Below are positions 27,685 to 36,212 of a stretch of 64,000 bases of DNA, piece after piece. Numbering within the stretch: position 1 is the first letter of the stretch; each line of letters starts with the position of its first letter. The position numbers and the translations under genes are program-made. The DNA lies in the NCBI RefSeq assembly GCF_900113835.1, contig NZ_FOQV01000011.1, positions 62,001 through 126,000 on the forward strand. Direction: 5' to 3'. The stretch is from Allobosea sp. OK403 (GTDB lineage: Bacteria > Pseudomonadota > Alphaproteobacteria > Rhizobiales > Beijerinckiaceae). The notes beneath the pieces were generated by a model. It was not told the origin of the DNA and did not search any database. It worked only from the letters and a program-made list of their open reading frames with translations.

Positions 27685-29286
27685 TCAAGGTCTCAAGCTC
27701 AGGAACCGCGTCGGGATCGCCCCGCGCAGGTTTTGCTCGAAGCCGACCAGCTTGGGCGAGACCAGGTTCTTGGTCGAATAATACAGGATCGGGATCCAGG
27801 GCACGTCGGCGGCCAGGATCGCGTCGGCCTCGCGCAGGATCGCGGCGCGCTTGACGAGGTCGACCTCGTCGGCGGCGGTCTTCATCAGCTTGTCGAAGGT
27901 CGGGTTGTCGTATTTGCCCGAATTGAAGCCGGTATTGTCGCTCTGGAACAGGAAGAGGAAGTTCTGCGGGTCGGAATAATCGCCGATCCAGCCATAGCGG
28001 GCGACGTCGAAATCACCGCCATCGCGCAGGAAGGCGAAATGCGTCTTGCCGTCGGTGTTGATGAAGGAGGTCTCGACGCCGATCGCCTTCCACTGCTCGG
28101 CGATGGCGATCATGGTGCGGCGGTTATTGTCGGTGGTGTTGTAGCGCAGCTGGACCTTGAGCGGCACTCCGGGGCCGAAGCCAGCGGCGGCGAGCAGCTT
28201 CTTCGCCTCGTCCTCGCGGTCGAGCGGCGAGGCGTTCTTGAAATCGGCCTCGGCGCGCTCGCCGTAATTGCCGATATTGGGCGGGATCACGCCATAGGCC
28301 GGCAGCATCGTGCCGCTCCAGATCTCGTCGGCGATGAATTCGCGGTCGATCACCAGTGACAGCGCCCGGCGCACGCGGACATCGTCGAAGGGCTTCTTGG
28401 CGCTGTTGATGATCAGGAAATAGGTGCCCAGATACGGCCCGACCTTGACCTGGTCGCCGAGCTTCTCGCGCAATTGCTTGATCTGGTCGGCCGGGATGTC
28501 GGTCGTCAGGTGCAGTTCGCCGGCCTGGAAGCGGCGCGCGGCGGCGGCCAGATCCGAGGAGGGGTAGTAGATCACCGTGTCGATCTTGACGTTGGCGGCG
28601 TCGTGGAAGGCCTTGTTCTTGTCGAGCCGGATATGGGAGTTCGGTACGAACTCCTTCAGCACATAGGCGCCGTTCGAGACCCAGTTCTCCGGCTTGACGA
28701 AATCGTTGCCGAACTTCGCGACAGAGGCCGGATGGACCGGCAGCCCGGTCTGATGCGTCAGCAGTTCCAGCAGATAGGGCGTCGGCCGCTCCAGCTTGAG
28801 TTCGAGCGTGTGCTCGTCGATTGCCTTCACGCCGAGATCGTCGAGCCTGGTGCCGGCGGTGGCCTTGTTGATCTTCTCGGCATTGAGGAGCGGATAGAGG
28901 ATATTGGCGTATTTCGCCCCGGTTTCGGGGTTCACCATCCGCCGCAGCGAGAACACGAAATCAGACGCAGTGACCGGGTCGCCATTCGACCATTTCGCCG
29001 TGTCGCGCAGCTTGAAGAGATAGGTCTTGCCGTCCGGCGACATCGTCCAGCTCTCGGCGACGCCGGGCACGACCTCGCCCTTCATATTGTGGATGACCAG
29101 CCCCTCGGAGAGGTCCCGCAGCAGATGCGCTTCGGTGACCGTCGAGGTCTTGTGGGCGTCGAGCGTCTCGGGGTCTCCGTCATTGCCACGGTGAAAGACC
29201 ACCTGCGCCGCGGCCGTCGCCGCGCCGGAGATGGCGAGAGCTGCGGCAAGCAGGAAGGGCGCGGCGCGGCGCGTGACGTCGAACAT
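27685..29286 (-). CDS. oppA: Oligopeptide ABC transporter periplasmic binding protein OppA
   Basis: A family 5 solute-binding protein, 533 aa, with a signal peptide of about 30 residues ending ATAAAQ. LDAHKTSTVTEAHLLRDLSEG, PGVAESWTMSPDGKTYLFKL, AKWSNGDPVTASDFV and DLGVKAIDEHTLELKL follow the E. coli OppA order, so oligopeptides are the likely ligand. The ATG at 29286 has a GGGGAGG ribosome binding site. It is first in the operon oppA-oppB-oppC-ATPase. Confidence 0.92.
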   Translation of the reverse strand: MFDVTRRAAPFLLAAALAISGAATAAAQVVFHRGNDGDPETLDAHKTSTVTEAHLLRDLSEGLVIHNMKGEVVPGVAESWTMSPDGKTYLFKLRDTAKWSNGDPVTASDFVFSLRRMVNPETGAKYANILYPLLNAEKINKATAGTRLDDLGVKAIDEHTLELKLERPTPYLLELLTHQTGLPVHPASVAKFGNDFVKPENWVSNGAYVLKEFVPNSHIRLDKNKAFHDAANVKIDTVIYYPSSDLAAAARRFQAGELHLTTDIPADQIKQLREKLGDQVKVGPYLGTYFLIINSAKKPFDDVRVRRALSLVIDREFIADEIWSGTMLPAYGVIPPNIGNYGERAEADFKNASPLDREDEAKKLLAAAGFGPGVPLKVQLRYNTTDNNRRTMIAIAEQWKAIGVETSFINTDGKTHFAFLRDGGDFDVARYGWIGDYSDPQNFLFLFQSDNTGFNSGKYDNPTFDKLMKTAADEVDLVKRAAILREADAILAADVPWIPILYYSTKNLVSPKLVGFEQNLRGAIPTRFLSLRP

Positions 29287-29449
29287 GGAAGCCTCCCCTG
29301 GCGGTGGCCGACTCTGCGGCGCACAGACATCGTGGGGGAAGTAGAGCCCGGCTTTCGGCGCCTGCCAAGGCGGAAAAACAGGCCTTGGAGACCGACGGGT
29401 TGAATTGGAGCCACTGCCGTCATTCCGGAGCTTCGCGAAGCGAAGAGCC

Positions 29450-29534
29450 GTCATTGCGAGGAGCGCGAGCGACGAAGCAATCCAGGAGGTCTCGCTCGAC
29501 GGCCCCTGGATTGCTTCGCTGCGCTCGCAATGAC
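29450..29534. repeat. Family A palindromic repeat, copy A7
   Basis: A standard A copy ending 4 bp before the maeB stop codon region. Just upstream (29418-29442) lies a fragment GTCATTCCGGAGCTTCGCG resembling the left end of family B. Both lie between maeB and the oppA promoter. Confidence 0.9.
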
Positions 29535-29538
29535 GCGT

Positions 29539-31842
29539 TTAGCCAGCCACTGCGGCCGCCGCCCGCTCCTGCGCCTCGACCACCGCCAGCGCCGTCATGT
29601 TGACGACGCCGCGCGCCGTCACCGAGCCGGTGAGGATATGGGCGGGCTTGGCCGCGCCGATCAGGATCGGCCCGACCGGCAGCGCATCCGCCAGCACCTT
29701 GGCGAATTGATAGGCGATGTTGGCGGCGTCGAGATTGGGGAAGATCAGGACGTTGGCCACGCCCTTCAGGCGCGACGAGGGCAGCACGCGCTCGCGCACC
29801 ATGGCGACGAGTGCGGTGTCGGCCTCCATCTCGCCATCGCATTCCAGCTCCGGCGCACGCTCGCGGATCAGGCCGAGCGCCTTTCGCATCTTGAGCGAGG
29901 AGGGCGTGTCGGCAGCGCCGAAATCCGAATGCGACAGCAAGGCGATCTTGGGCTCAATGCCGAAGCGCGCGACATGGCTCGCCGCGAGAACCGTCATGTC
30001 GGCGATCTCCTCGGCGGTCGGATCGGCCTTCACATGGGTGTCGGCCAGGAAGAAGGCGCCCTTGTTGGTAATGATCAAAGTCATCGCCGAGATGTCGCAG
30101 ACGCCGGGCTGCAGGCCGATGATGTCCTTGATGTGCCGCAGCCGCGAGAGATAGCGTCCCTCCAGCCCGGCGATCATGGCGTCGGCCTCGCCGCGCGCCA
30201 CGGCGAGAGCCGCGATGACCGTGTTGTTGGTGCGCACCAGCGAGCGGGCGGCATCGGGCGTGATGCCGCGCCGGCCGGCGATGTCGAGATAGGTCTGGAC
30301 GTAGTCGCGATAGCGCGGATCGTCCTCCGGATTGATCAGTTCGAAATCCCGGCCGGGCTTGATCGACAGGCCGAAGCGCTCGATGCGCGTCTCGATCACG
30401 CTCGGGCGGCCGATCAGGATCGGGATCGCGAGCCCTTCCTCGAGCGCGACCTGGGCGGCGCGCAGCACGCGCTCATCCTCGCCCTCGGCATAGATCACGC
30501 GCTTGGGGTCGGCCTTCGCCTGGGCGAAGAGCGGCTTCATGATGAAGCCGGAGCGGAAGACGAAGCGCGACAGGTCCTCGCGATAGGCCTCGACATCCTC
30601 GAGCGGCTTGCGCGCCACGCCAGTCGCCATCGCGGCCTCGGCGACGGCGGGCGCGATGCGCAGGATCAGGCGCGGATCGAAGGGGTTGGGGATCAGCGAG
30701 GTCGCACCAAAAGTCGAGGCCTCGCCGCCATAGGCGCGCGCCGCGATGTCCGATGTCGCCTCGCGGGCGAGCGCGGCAATGGCACGCACGGCTGCGAGCT
30801 TCATCGCCTCGTTGATCGTCGTCGCCTGCACATCGAGCGCGCCGCGGAAGATATAGGGAAAGCACAGGACGTTGTTGACCTGGTTCGGATAGTCCGAGCG
30901 CCCGGTGCAGATCATTGCGTCCGGTCGCACGGCGAGCGCGTCCTCCGGCGTGATCTCGGGGTTGGGGTTGGCGAGCGCCAGGATCAGGGGCTTGGCGGCC
31001 ATCTGCTTGGCCATCTCGGGCTTGAGCACGCCCGCGGCCGAGAGGCCGAGGAAGATGTCGGCGCCGCCGATGACCTCGGCCAGCGTGCGGGCGTCGGTCT
31101 CCTGCGCATAGATCTCCTTCCAGCGATCCATCAGCGTGTTGCGGCCCTTATGGACCACGCCTTCGAGGTCGGTGACCCAGATATTCCGGCGCTGGGCCCC
31201 GAGCGAGACCAGCAGGTTGAGGCAGGCAAGCGCGGCGGCGCCCGCGCCGGAGACGACGATCTTGACATCGCCGATATGCTTGCCGGAGAGATCGAGCCCG
31301 TTCAGGACCGCCGCGCTGACGATGATCGCCGTGCCGTGCTGGTCGTCATGGAAGACCGGGATCTGCATCCGGGCCTTGAGCTGCTCCTCGATCTCGAAGC
31401 ATTCGGGACCCTTGATGTCCTCGAGATTGATGCCGCCGAAGGTCGGCTCCAGCGCCGCGACGACCTCGACGAATTTCTCGATGTTCTTCTGCTCGACCTC
31501 GATGTCGAAGCAGTCGATTCCGGCGAATTTCTTGAACAGGACCGCCTTGCCCTCCATCACCGGCTTGGAGGCGAGGGGCCCAATGTCGCCGAGGCCGAGC
31601 ACGGCGGTGCCGTTGGTGATGACGGCGACGAGGTTCTGGCGCGAGGTCAGTTCTGCGGCCTGGCTGGGATCGTCGACGATCGCCTCGCAGGCGGCGGCGA
31701 CGCCGGGCGAATAGGCCAGCGCCAGATCGCGCTGGTTGCCGAGCGGCTTGGTCGCCTGGATTTCAATCTTACCGGGGCGTGGGCTGCGATGGTAGACGAG
31801 CGCGCCCGAGCGCATATCCGCCGACAAGGTACTCTTGGCCAT
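29539..31842 (-). CDS. maeB: NADP-dependent malic enzyme with phosphotransacetylase-like domain
   Basis: Oxidative decarboxylation of malate to pyruvate, supplying NADPH and pyruvate during growth on organic acids; 767 aa. Residues about 20-155 are the malic domain (GNQRDLALAYSPGVAAACE), about 165-400 the NADP-binding domain (SGAGAAALACLNLLVSLGA), and about 430-760 a phosphotransacetylase-like domain (YAEGEDERVLRAAQ) that is usually regulatory rather than catalytic. The ATG at 31842 has AAGGAA at good spacing; a GTG 6 bp upstream does not. It is a single-gene unit followed by repeat A7. Confidence 0.94.
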   Translation of the reverse strand: MAKSTLSADMRSGALVYHRSPRPGKIEIQATKPLGNQRDLALAYSPGVAAACEAIVDDPSQAAELTSRQNLVAVITNGTAVLGLGDIGPLASKPVMEGKAVLFKKFAGIDCFDIEVEQKNIEKFVEVVAALEPTFGGINLEDIKGPECFEIEEQLKARMQIPVFHDDQHGTAIIVSAAVLNGLDLSGKHIGDVKIVVSGAGAAALACLNLLVSLGAQRRNIWVTDLEGVVHKGRNTLMDRWKEIYAQETDARTLAEVIGGADIFLGLSAAGVLKPEMAKQMAAKPLILALANPNPEITPEDALAVRPDAMICTGRSDYPNQVNNVLCFPYIFRGALDVQATTINEAMKLAAVRAIAALAREATSDIAARAYGGEASTFGATSLIPNPFDPRLILRIAPAVAEAAMATGVARKPLEDVEAYREDLSRFVFRSGFIMKPLFAQAKADPKRVIYAEGEDERVLRAAQVALEEGLAIPILIGRPSVIETRIERFGLSIKPGRDFELINPEDDPRYRDYVQTYLDIAGRRGITPDAARSLVRTNNTVIAALAVARGEADAMIAGLEGRYLSRLRHIKDIIGLQPGVCDISAMTLIITNKGAFFLADTHVKADPTAEEIADMTVLAASHVARFGIEPKIALLSHSDFGAADTPSSLKMRKALGLIRERAPELECDGEMEADTALVAMVRERVLPSSRLKGVANVLIFPNLDAANIAYQFAKVLADALPVGPILIGAAKPAHILTGSVTARGVVNMTALAVVEAQERAAAAVAG

Positions 31843-32172
31843 CCCCACGCTTCCTTCATATCGCCGTCAACCCGAGCCAACGGGGTCGCGCGGAAAAGGG
31901 GCGGCGTCAAGCGCGGGCAGGAGATGAAGGGCTCGCACTGAGGCAAATTCTTCGAATTCGGCACCGAGCCCAGCTACGAGTCCACTTGCAAGCCCACCTG
32001 CGAATGCAGCGTGGAAGCCCGCCGTCAGCGCAGCATGAATGGCGGCTTAACAGGGCCAACATCGCGAAAAAATAATGCCCTTGGAGCGCCATGGCAGCGC
32101 TGAATTATCGTTCCCACATGCCCGGCGCTCGGTCATTGGCCGGCTATTCCTGCCGGTTATTCTTGGGAGGGG
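31843..32172. other. Intergenic region without recognised content
   Basis: 330 bp between the divergent maeB and MoxR genes. It has none of the repeat families common elsewhere in the window. A GGGAGGGG ribosome binding site for the MoxR gene lies at its right end. A stretch around 31955-32040 has coding-like composition but no start codon in a sustained frame, so I do not call a gene. Confidence 0.5.
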
Positions 32173-33210
32173 ATGATGGACGCGATGCGATCGGCGTTCG
32201 ACGAAGTCGTCACGCTGCGTCAAGCCAAGCAACTGATCCAGTGCATGGCTCATGAGCAGAGCTTTCTGCTGCTCTCGGCCCCTGGTTTGGGCAAATCCGA
32301 GCTGGTCTATGAGGCGGCGCGCGAGGCTGGCCTGCCTTGCCGTTCGCTGCTCGGCACGCAGATCGCTCCCGAGGATGTGAGCGGCATTCCGCGCATCATC
32401 GGCGAGCGCTCGGTCTTCTGCCCGCCGCGGGTCCTGCTGCCGGAGAAGCCCGAACCGTTCTGCCTGTTCCTCGATGAATTGCCGGCCTGCTCGCCCGACG
32501 TCCAAAAGGCGTTCTATTCGCTCCTGCTCGAGCGCCGGCTCGGCGAGCATGCCCTGCCGAAGGGCACCTGGGTGGTCGCGGCGGGCAACCGCCTGCAGGA
32601 CCGCGCTCTGGTGCGGGCGATGAGCTCGGCCCTGGTCAACCGCGTCACCATCCTGCAATTGCGGGTCGATGTCGCGGAATGGCTCGCCTGGGCGCAGCGC
32701 GCCGGCGTCCGAGCCGAGATCCGCAGCTTCATTGCGACGATTCCCGACGCCCTGATGCGCCCGGTGCCGGCCGAGCCGATGCCGTTCTCGACGCCACGCG
32801 CCTGGGCGCTGCTGTCGCGTGCGCTCGACATGGCCCAGAAGGCCGGCCTGCTCAGCAACGAGACGCGCCGGGCGCTCGCCTTCGGGCGGCTCTCGCCGGA
32901 GGATGCGGTGGTGTTCTGCGCGCTGGCGGAGGATTCGATCGGCGCCGTGCGGCCGCTGGAGGAGTATCTGCGCAAGCCGGAGCTTCTGCCCAAGGGCGAT
33001 TCCGCGCGCTGGTTCATCCTCGACTGCATCCGCCAGTTCGTCCGCGACGGCCGGGCTGATGGCATCAGGCCGCCCGTCGTCAACCGCTTCCTGCGCGCCC
33101 TCTCCAGCGAGCATCAGCTCCTCCTGCTCAACGACATGGTCGAGACATGGGGGGCGCTCGGGGCCGACCGCGCCATGCACGATCTCCTGCGCAAGGTCGC
33201 GGCGACATGA
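32173..33210 (+). CDS. MoxR-type AAA+ ATPase
   Basis: A 345-aa AAA+ ATPase of the MoxR/RavA group, which remodel or activate partner proteins, often a VWA protein encoded next door. Walker A is SAPGLGKSE (residues 36-44) and Walker B is CLFLDELPA near 97-105; the pore and sensor region around VVAAGNRLQDRALVRAMSSA is also typical. The first ATG lies 2 bp after GGGAGGGG, so the ATG at 32176 may be the real start. Its stop overlaps the VWA gene by 4 bp, so the two are translationally coupled. Confidence 0.88.
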   Translation: MMDAMRSAFDEVVTLRQAKQLIQCMAHEQSFLLLSAPGLGKSELVYEAAREAGLPCRSLLGTQIAPEDVSGIPRIIGERSVFCPPRVLLPEKPEPFCLFLDELPACSPDVQKAFYSLLLERRLGEHALPKGTWVVAAGNRLQDRALVRAMSSALVNRVTILQLRVDVAEWLAWAQRAGVRAEIRSFIATIPDALMRPVPAEPMPFSTPRAWALLSRALDMAQKAGLLSNETRRALAFGRLSPEDAVVFCALAEDSIGAVRPLEEYLRKPELLPKGDSARWFILDCIRQFVRDGRADGIRPPVVNRFLRALSSEHQLLLLNDMVETWGALGADRAMHDLLRKVAAT

Positions 33211-34466
33211 ACGGCGCTCCGGAGGGGCCTCTCGACGAACGCGCCACCCGGGCGCGGATCGCGAAGGGCTTGCGGCTGGTCACGGCCCCGTTCCCGCATC
33301 TCTCGGGCCTCGCGGCGGCGGTGCGCGTCGAGATCGATGCGCGCGTGCCGACCATGGGCGTCTTCGCGTCGGGCCGGATGCTGGTGAACCCCTCCTTCAC
33401 CGCGCGGCTCTCGGCGGACGATCTCGTCTTCGTGCTCGCCCACGAGCTCCTGCATCTGGCGCTGCGCACCCATGACCGGGCGCGCGGCAGCGCCGCGCTC
33501 GAGTTCAACTACGCCCATGACTACATCATCAACGACATGCTGCGGCATGCGTTGGGCACGGTGACGATCCCGGCGGGCGGGCTCGACATGCCTGGCGCGC
33601 GCGAGAAATCGGCCGAGGAGATCGTCCTCGACATGCGCCGCAGCAGCCAATTCATGTCCTCCCGCACGCAGGTCTGGGAGGGGCAGATCGCAACGGTCGA
33701 GCAGGTGCTAGGCGCTGCGCGGCAGGCGCCGGACGGCACGATGGGCGATGCGCTCGACGCCAGGCGCGAGCGCGAGCTCTTCCCGCAGGACACGGCCGAC
33801 CAGGCCGAGCGCAGCCGGGCGATCCGCGATCTGGCGGGGCGCGGCATGCTGCTCGCCAAGGCGATGGGCGCGATGCGTGGGCGCGGCAACGGGCCGGGCG
33901 GCACGCAGCAGAAGATCCAGGCGCAGCGCGGCCTCTATCGCACGCCCTGGCATGTCGCGCTCCAGACCTGGCTCGAAGGTGCGGCGCCGGGCGAGCGGAC
34001 CTTCACCCGCGCCTCGCGGCGCGGCAACGACCGCGCCGATCTCGTGATGCCGGGCCGCAAGCGCCATTCCTGGATGCTCAACGTCATCCTCGACACCAGC
34101 GCCTCGATGGGCGACGAGATCCCGCTTGTGCTCGGCGCCATCGCCGATTTCTGCGATGTGGCCGGGGTCGACGAGATCCGCGTCGTCCAGTGCGACACGG
34201 TCGTGACCTCCGACGAGATCCTCTCGCCCGCCGGGCTCGCGACTTACGAGATCTCAGGCTATGGCGGCAGCGACCTGACGCCGGCACTCGCCGCCCTGAC
34301 TGAGGATGCGCGCGTGACCGCCGCGGTCGTCATCACCGATGGCGACATCTCCTACCCGACCGAGCCCGTTCCCTATGCGGTGCTCTGGGTGCTGCCGAAA
34401 CCCTCCTCGACCTTCCAGCCGCCCTATGGGCGGGTCATCACGCTGCAGCCGGGAGACATGTCATGA
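33207..34466 (+). CDS. VWA-like protein with N-terminal HExxH metallopeptidase domain (DUF2201 type)
   Basis: A 419-aa protein combining an N-terminal putative zinc-peptidase domain with HELLH near residues 80-84 (LAHELLHLAL) and a C-terminal von Willebrand A-like domain whose MIDAS motif DTSASMGDE is near 295-303. The middle is charged and low in complexity (RGRGNGPGGTQQK). It is the presumed partner of the MoxR ATPase, with which it shares a 4-bp overlap; the LCCL gene downstream overlaps by 4 bp too. Substrate of the peptidase is unknown. Confidence 0.85.
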   Translation: MNGAPEGPLDERATRARIAKGLRLVTAPFPHLSGLAAAVRVEIDARVPTMGVFASGRMLVNPSFTARLSADDLVFVLAHELLHLALRTHDRARGSAALEFNYAHDYIINDMLRHALGTVTIPAGGLDMPGAREKSAEEIVLDMRRSSQFMSSRTQVWEGQIATVEQVLGAARQAPDGTMGDALDARRERELFPQDTADQAERSRAIRDLAGRGMLLAKAMGAMRGRGNGPGGTQQKIQAQRGLYRTPWHVALQTWLEGAAPGERTFTRASRRGNDRADLVMPGRKRHSWMLNVILDTSASMGDEIPLVLGAIADFCDVAGVDEIRVVQCDTVVTSDEILSPAGLATYEISGYGGSDLTPALAALTEDARVTAAVVITDGDISYPTEPVPYAVLWVLPKPSSTFQPPYGRVITLQPGDMS

Positions 34467-34849
34467 AAGTCGTCCAGGATCTGATCGCCTATTTCGACCG
34501 GCGCGGAAAGCTGTCGCGCCGGCAGCTCAAAAGGCTGCTCGACCAGAACTCCGTCGCCTCCGAGGCGCCGCCGAACATGCACGGCCTCTGCGAAAAGGTC
34601 GGCGCGGTCTATTATTTCCGCATCACGGGCGTGGTCGAGGGCCAGCTCTGGGGCACCGACATCTATAGCGGCGATTCGGCGCTTGGAGCTGCCGCCGTGC
34701 ATATGGGGCTGCTGAAGCCCGGCAAGACCGGCGTCTTCCGGGTCACGGTGGTGGCGCCGCCGGACAAATTCCCCGGCACCGAACGCTACGGCGTGACCAG
34801 CACCGAATATGGCAGCTACCAATATGCGTGGCAGCTCTCAGTGATCTGA
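34463..34849 (+). CDS. LCCL-domain protein
   Basis: A 128-aa protein without signal peptide. Residues 1-35 are a helical, basic segment (LIAYFDRRGKLSRRQLKRLL). Residues about 45-128 match the LCCL fold: VYYFRITGVVEGQLWGTDIY, DSALGAAAVHMGLLKPGKTG and GVTSTEYGSYQYAW follow the family order. Only one cysteine remains (LCEKVG), as is common in bacterial forms. It is the third gene of the unit with MoxR and VWA proteins, overlapping by 4 bp. Its function is unknown. Confidence 0.85.
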   Translation: MKVVQDLIAYFDRRGKLSRRQLKRLLDQNSVASEAPPNMHGLCEKVGAVYYFRITGVVEGQLWGTDIYSGDSALGAAAVHMGLLKPGKTGVFRVTVVAPPDKFPGTERYGVTSTEYGSYQYAWQLSVI

Positions 34850-34878
34850 ATGGGTGGAGAACGAGCAGGCGTGCCCGC

Positions 34879-35115
34879 TCAAAACGCCTTGAAGGTGATG
34901 ATCGTGTGGGTGTCGGAGATTTCGGGGATCGACTGCACCTTCTGGGCGATGAAATGGCCGATATCGACATCGGCTGCGACATGGAATTTTGCCAGGATGT
35001 CGTAATTGCCGGCGGTCGAGTAGATTTCCGAGGCGATCTCTCGGTCGGCGAGTTCGCTGGCGACCGCATAGGTCTTGCCGAGCTTGCATTTGATCTCGAC
35101 GAAGAAGGTTTGCAT
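34879..35115 (-). CDS. Stand-alone Lrp/AsnC ligand-binding (RAM) domain protein
   Basis: A 78-aa protein consisting only of the ligand-binding domain of Lrp/AsnC regulators, without the DNA-binding helix-turn-helix. MQTFFVEIKCKLGKTYAVA and GNYDILAKFHVAADVDIGHF are typical. Such proteins form ring-like oligomers and may bind amino acids. GGAG lies 7 bp before the ATG. It is convergent with the LCCL gene and followed upstream by the esterase gene on the same strand. Confidence 0.85.
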   Translation of the reverse strand: MQTFFVEIKCKLGKTYAVASELADREIASEIYSTAGNYDILAKFHVAADVDIGHFIAQKVQSIPEISDTHTIITFKAF

Positions 35116-35187
35116 CGCGCGCTCCGAACCGTGACAGATTCTCTGGATAGAACTTCGTCTCTGGATAGAACCGCGCCCGCGCCGAAA

Positions 35188-36027
35188 TCAAGCGCCGGCG
35201 AGTTCGGCGAGCCTGCGGCTCATCGCGCTTGCGGGATCGGCGAGGTCGGCGAGCACGGTGAAATGGTTGGCCCCAGCGATCTCCCCATAGCGGGTCTGCA
35301 CGCCCTCGATGCCCCAGACATCGACGATGCGGCGGCTCTGCTTGAGATATTCCTCGCTCTCGGCCCCACCGACGACGGCATCCATCGCGAGCCGCGACGG
35401 CGCCGGCCAGAATAGCGGGCTCTCGCGCTCGGCGGCTTCCATGGTGAGGTTCAGGGCGCCGTTGATGCTGGTCTCGGTCAGCGGCTTCAGATTGTAGAGG
35501 CCGGAGATGCCATAAGCCGCCGGCACGAGCTTCTCCGGCAGGTCGGAGCCGACATTCTTCCAGCCGGTCGCGAGCAGGCAGGCTGAGAGATGCCCGCCGG
35601 CGGAATGACCGGCCGCAACGACGGGCAGGTTGAAACGCCGCCACAGCGCGGCGGCCGCTTGCTGCATCTCCCAGACGATGTGGCCAAGCTCGACCTGCGG
35701 GCAGAGATCATAGCCCGCGACCGCGACCGGCACGCCGAGCTGGTTCAGGCCGCGCGCCATATGCGAGAAGAAGCTCGGATCGAGCGCCTGCCAGTAGCCG
35801 CCATGGATGAACATGACGATGGCGTTGCCGCGGACGGCCTGGGGCTTGAACAGGTCGTAATATTGGCGCGCGCTTTCGCCATAGGACACGCCGAGTTCGC
35901 AGACGGCCACCTCACGATAGGCCGCCGCGTCGCTGGCCCAGCCGGCGATGATGCCGGGATGCTCGGGCACGCGGGCGCGGTTGTTGTATTCGGTCTCGTA
36001 GTCCGGCGAGGTTGCGGTCTCTGGCAT
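35188..36027 (-). CDS. Alpha/beta hydrolase, kynurenine formamidase/esterase-like
   Basis: A 279-aa alpha/beta hydrolase. The oxyanion-hole motif IHGGYWQ near residues 93-99 and the nucleophile motif AGHSAGGHL near 142-150 place it with arylformamidase-like (HGGYW) esterases; a C-terminal His is in GANHFTVL. There is no signal peptide. Substrate is unknown, and no other tryptophan degradation gene is near, so the formamidase role is not claimed. Confidence 0.8.
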   Translation of the reverse strand: MPETATSPDYETEYNNRARVPEHPGIIAGWASDAAAYREVAVCELGVSYGESARQYYDLFKPQAVRGNAIVMFIHGGYWQALDPSFFSHMARGLNQLGVPVAVAGYDLCPQVELGHIVWEMQQAAAALWRRFNLPVVAAGHSAGGHLSACLLATGWKNVGSDLPEKLVPAAYGISGLYNLKPLTETSINGALNLTMEAAERESPLFWPAPSRLAMDAVVGGAESEEYLKQSRRIVDVWGIEGVQTRYGEIAGANHFTVLADLADPASAMSRRLAELAGA

Positions 36028-36212
36028 CAGCGGCTCGAAGGCTTCCTGGTTCCTGATTGCAGCCCGGATCGGCGCGGGCGAGCGCCGCTTTCATCGCAGG
36101 CCGCGCCAATCTGCGCCATCGCTTTTGACAGGTCGAGCGCCAAACGCCACAAGGCCACGCGCCGGCCGCATGATCCTGTCGCATAGTGGCCTGTCGGATA
36201 TCGGAGCCTGCC

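Noticed and set aside
29530..31941. Long plus-strand open frame opposite maeB
   Set aside because: Shadow of the malic enzyme gene; no domain, start site or codon pattern supports it. The same applies to the long frames opposite livG-livM, the ATPase at 12623, oppA, meaB and mutB.
31955..32092. Possible small cysteine-containing gene between maeB and the MoxR gene
   Set aside because: No frame combines a start codon, ribosome binding site and recognisable sequence; the coding-like impression is weak.
35188..36027. Assignment as kynurenine formamidase KynB
   Set aside because: The HGGYW motif is shared by many esterases and no other kynurenine pathway gene is nearby.
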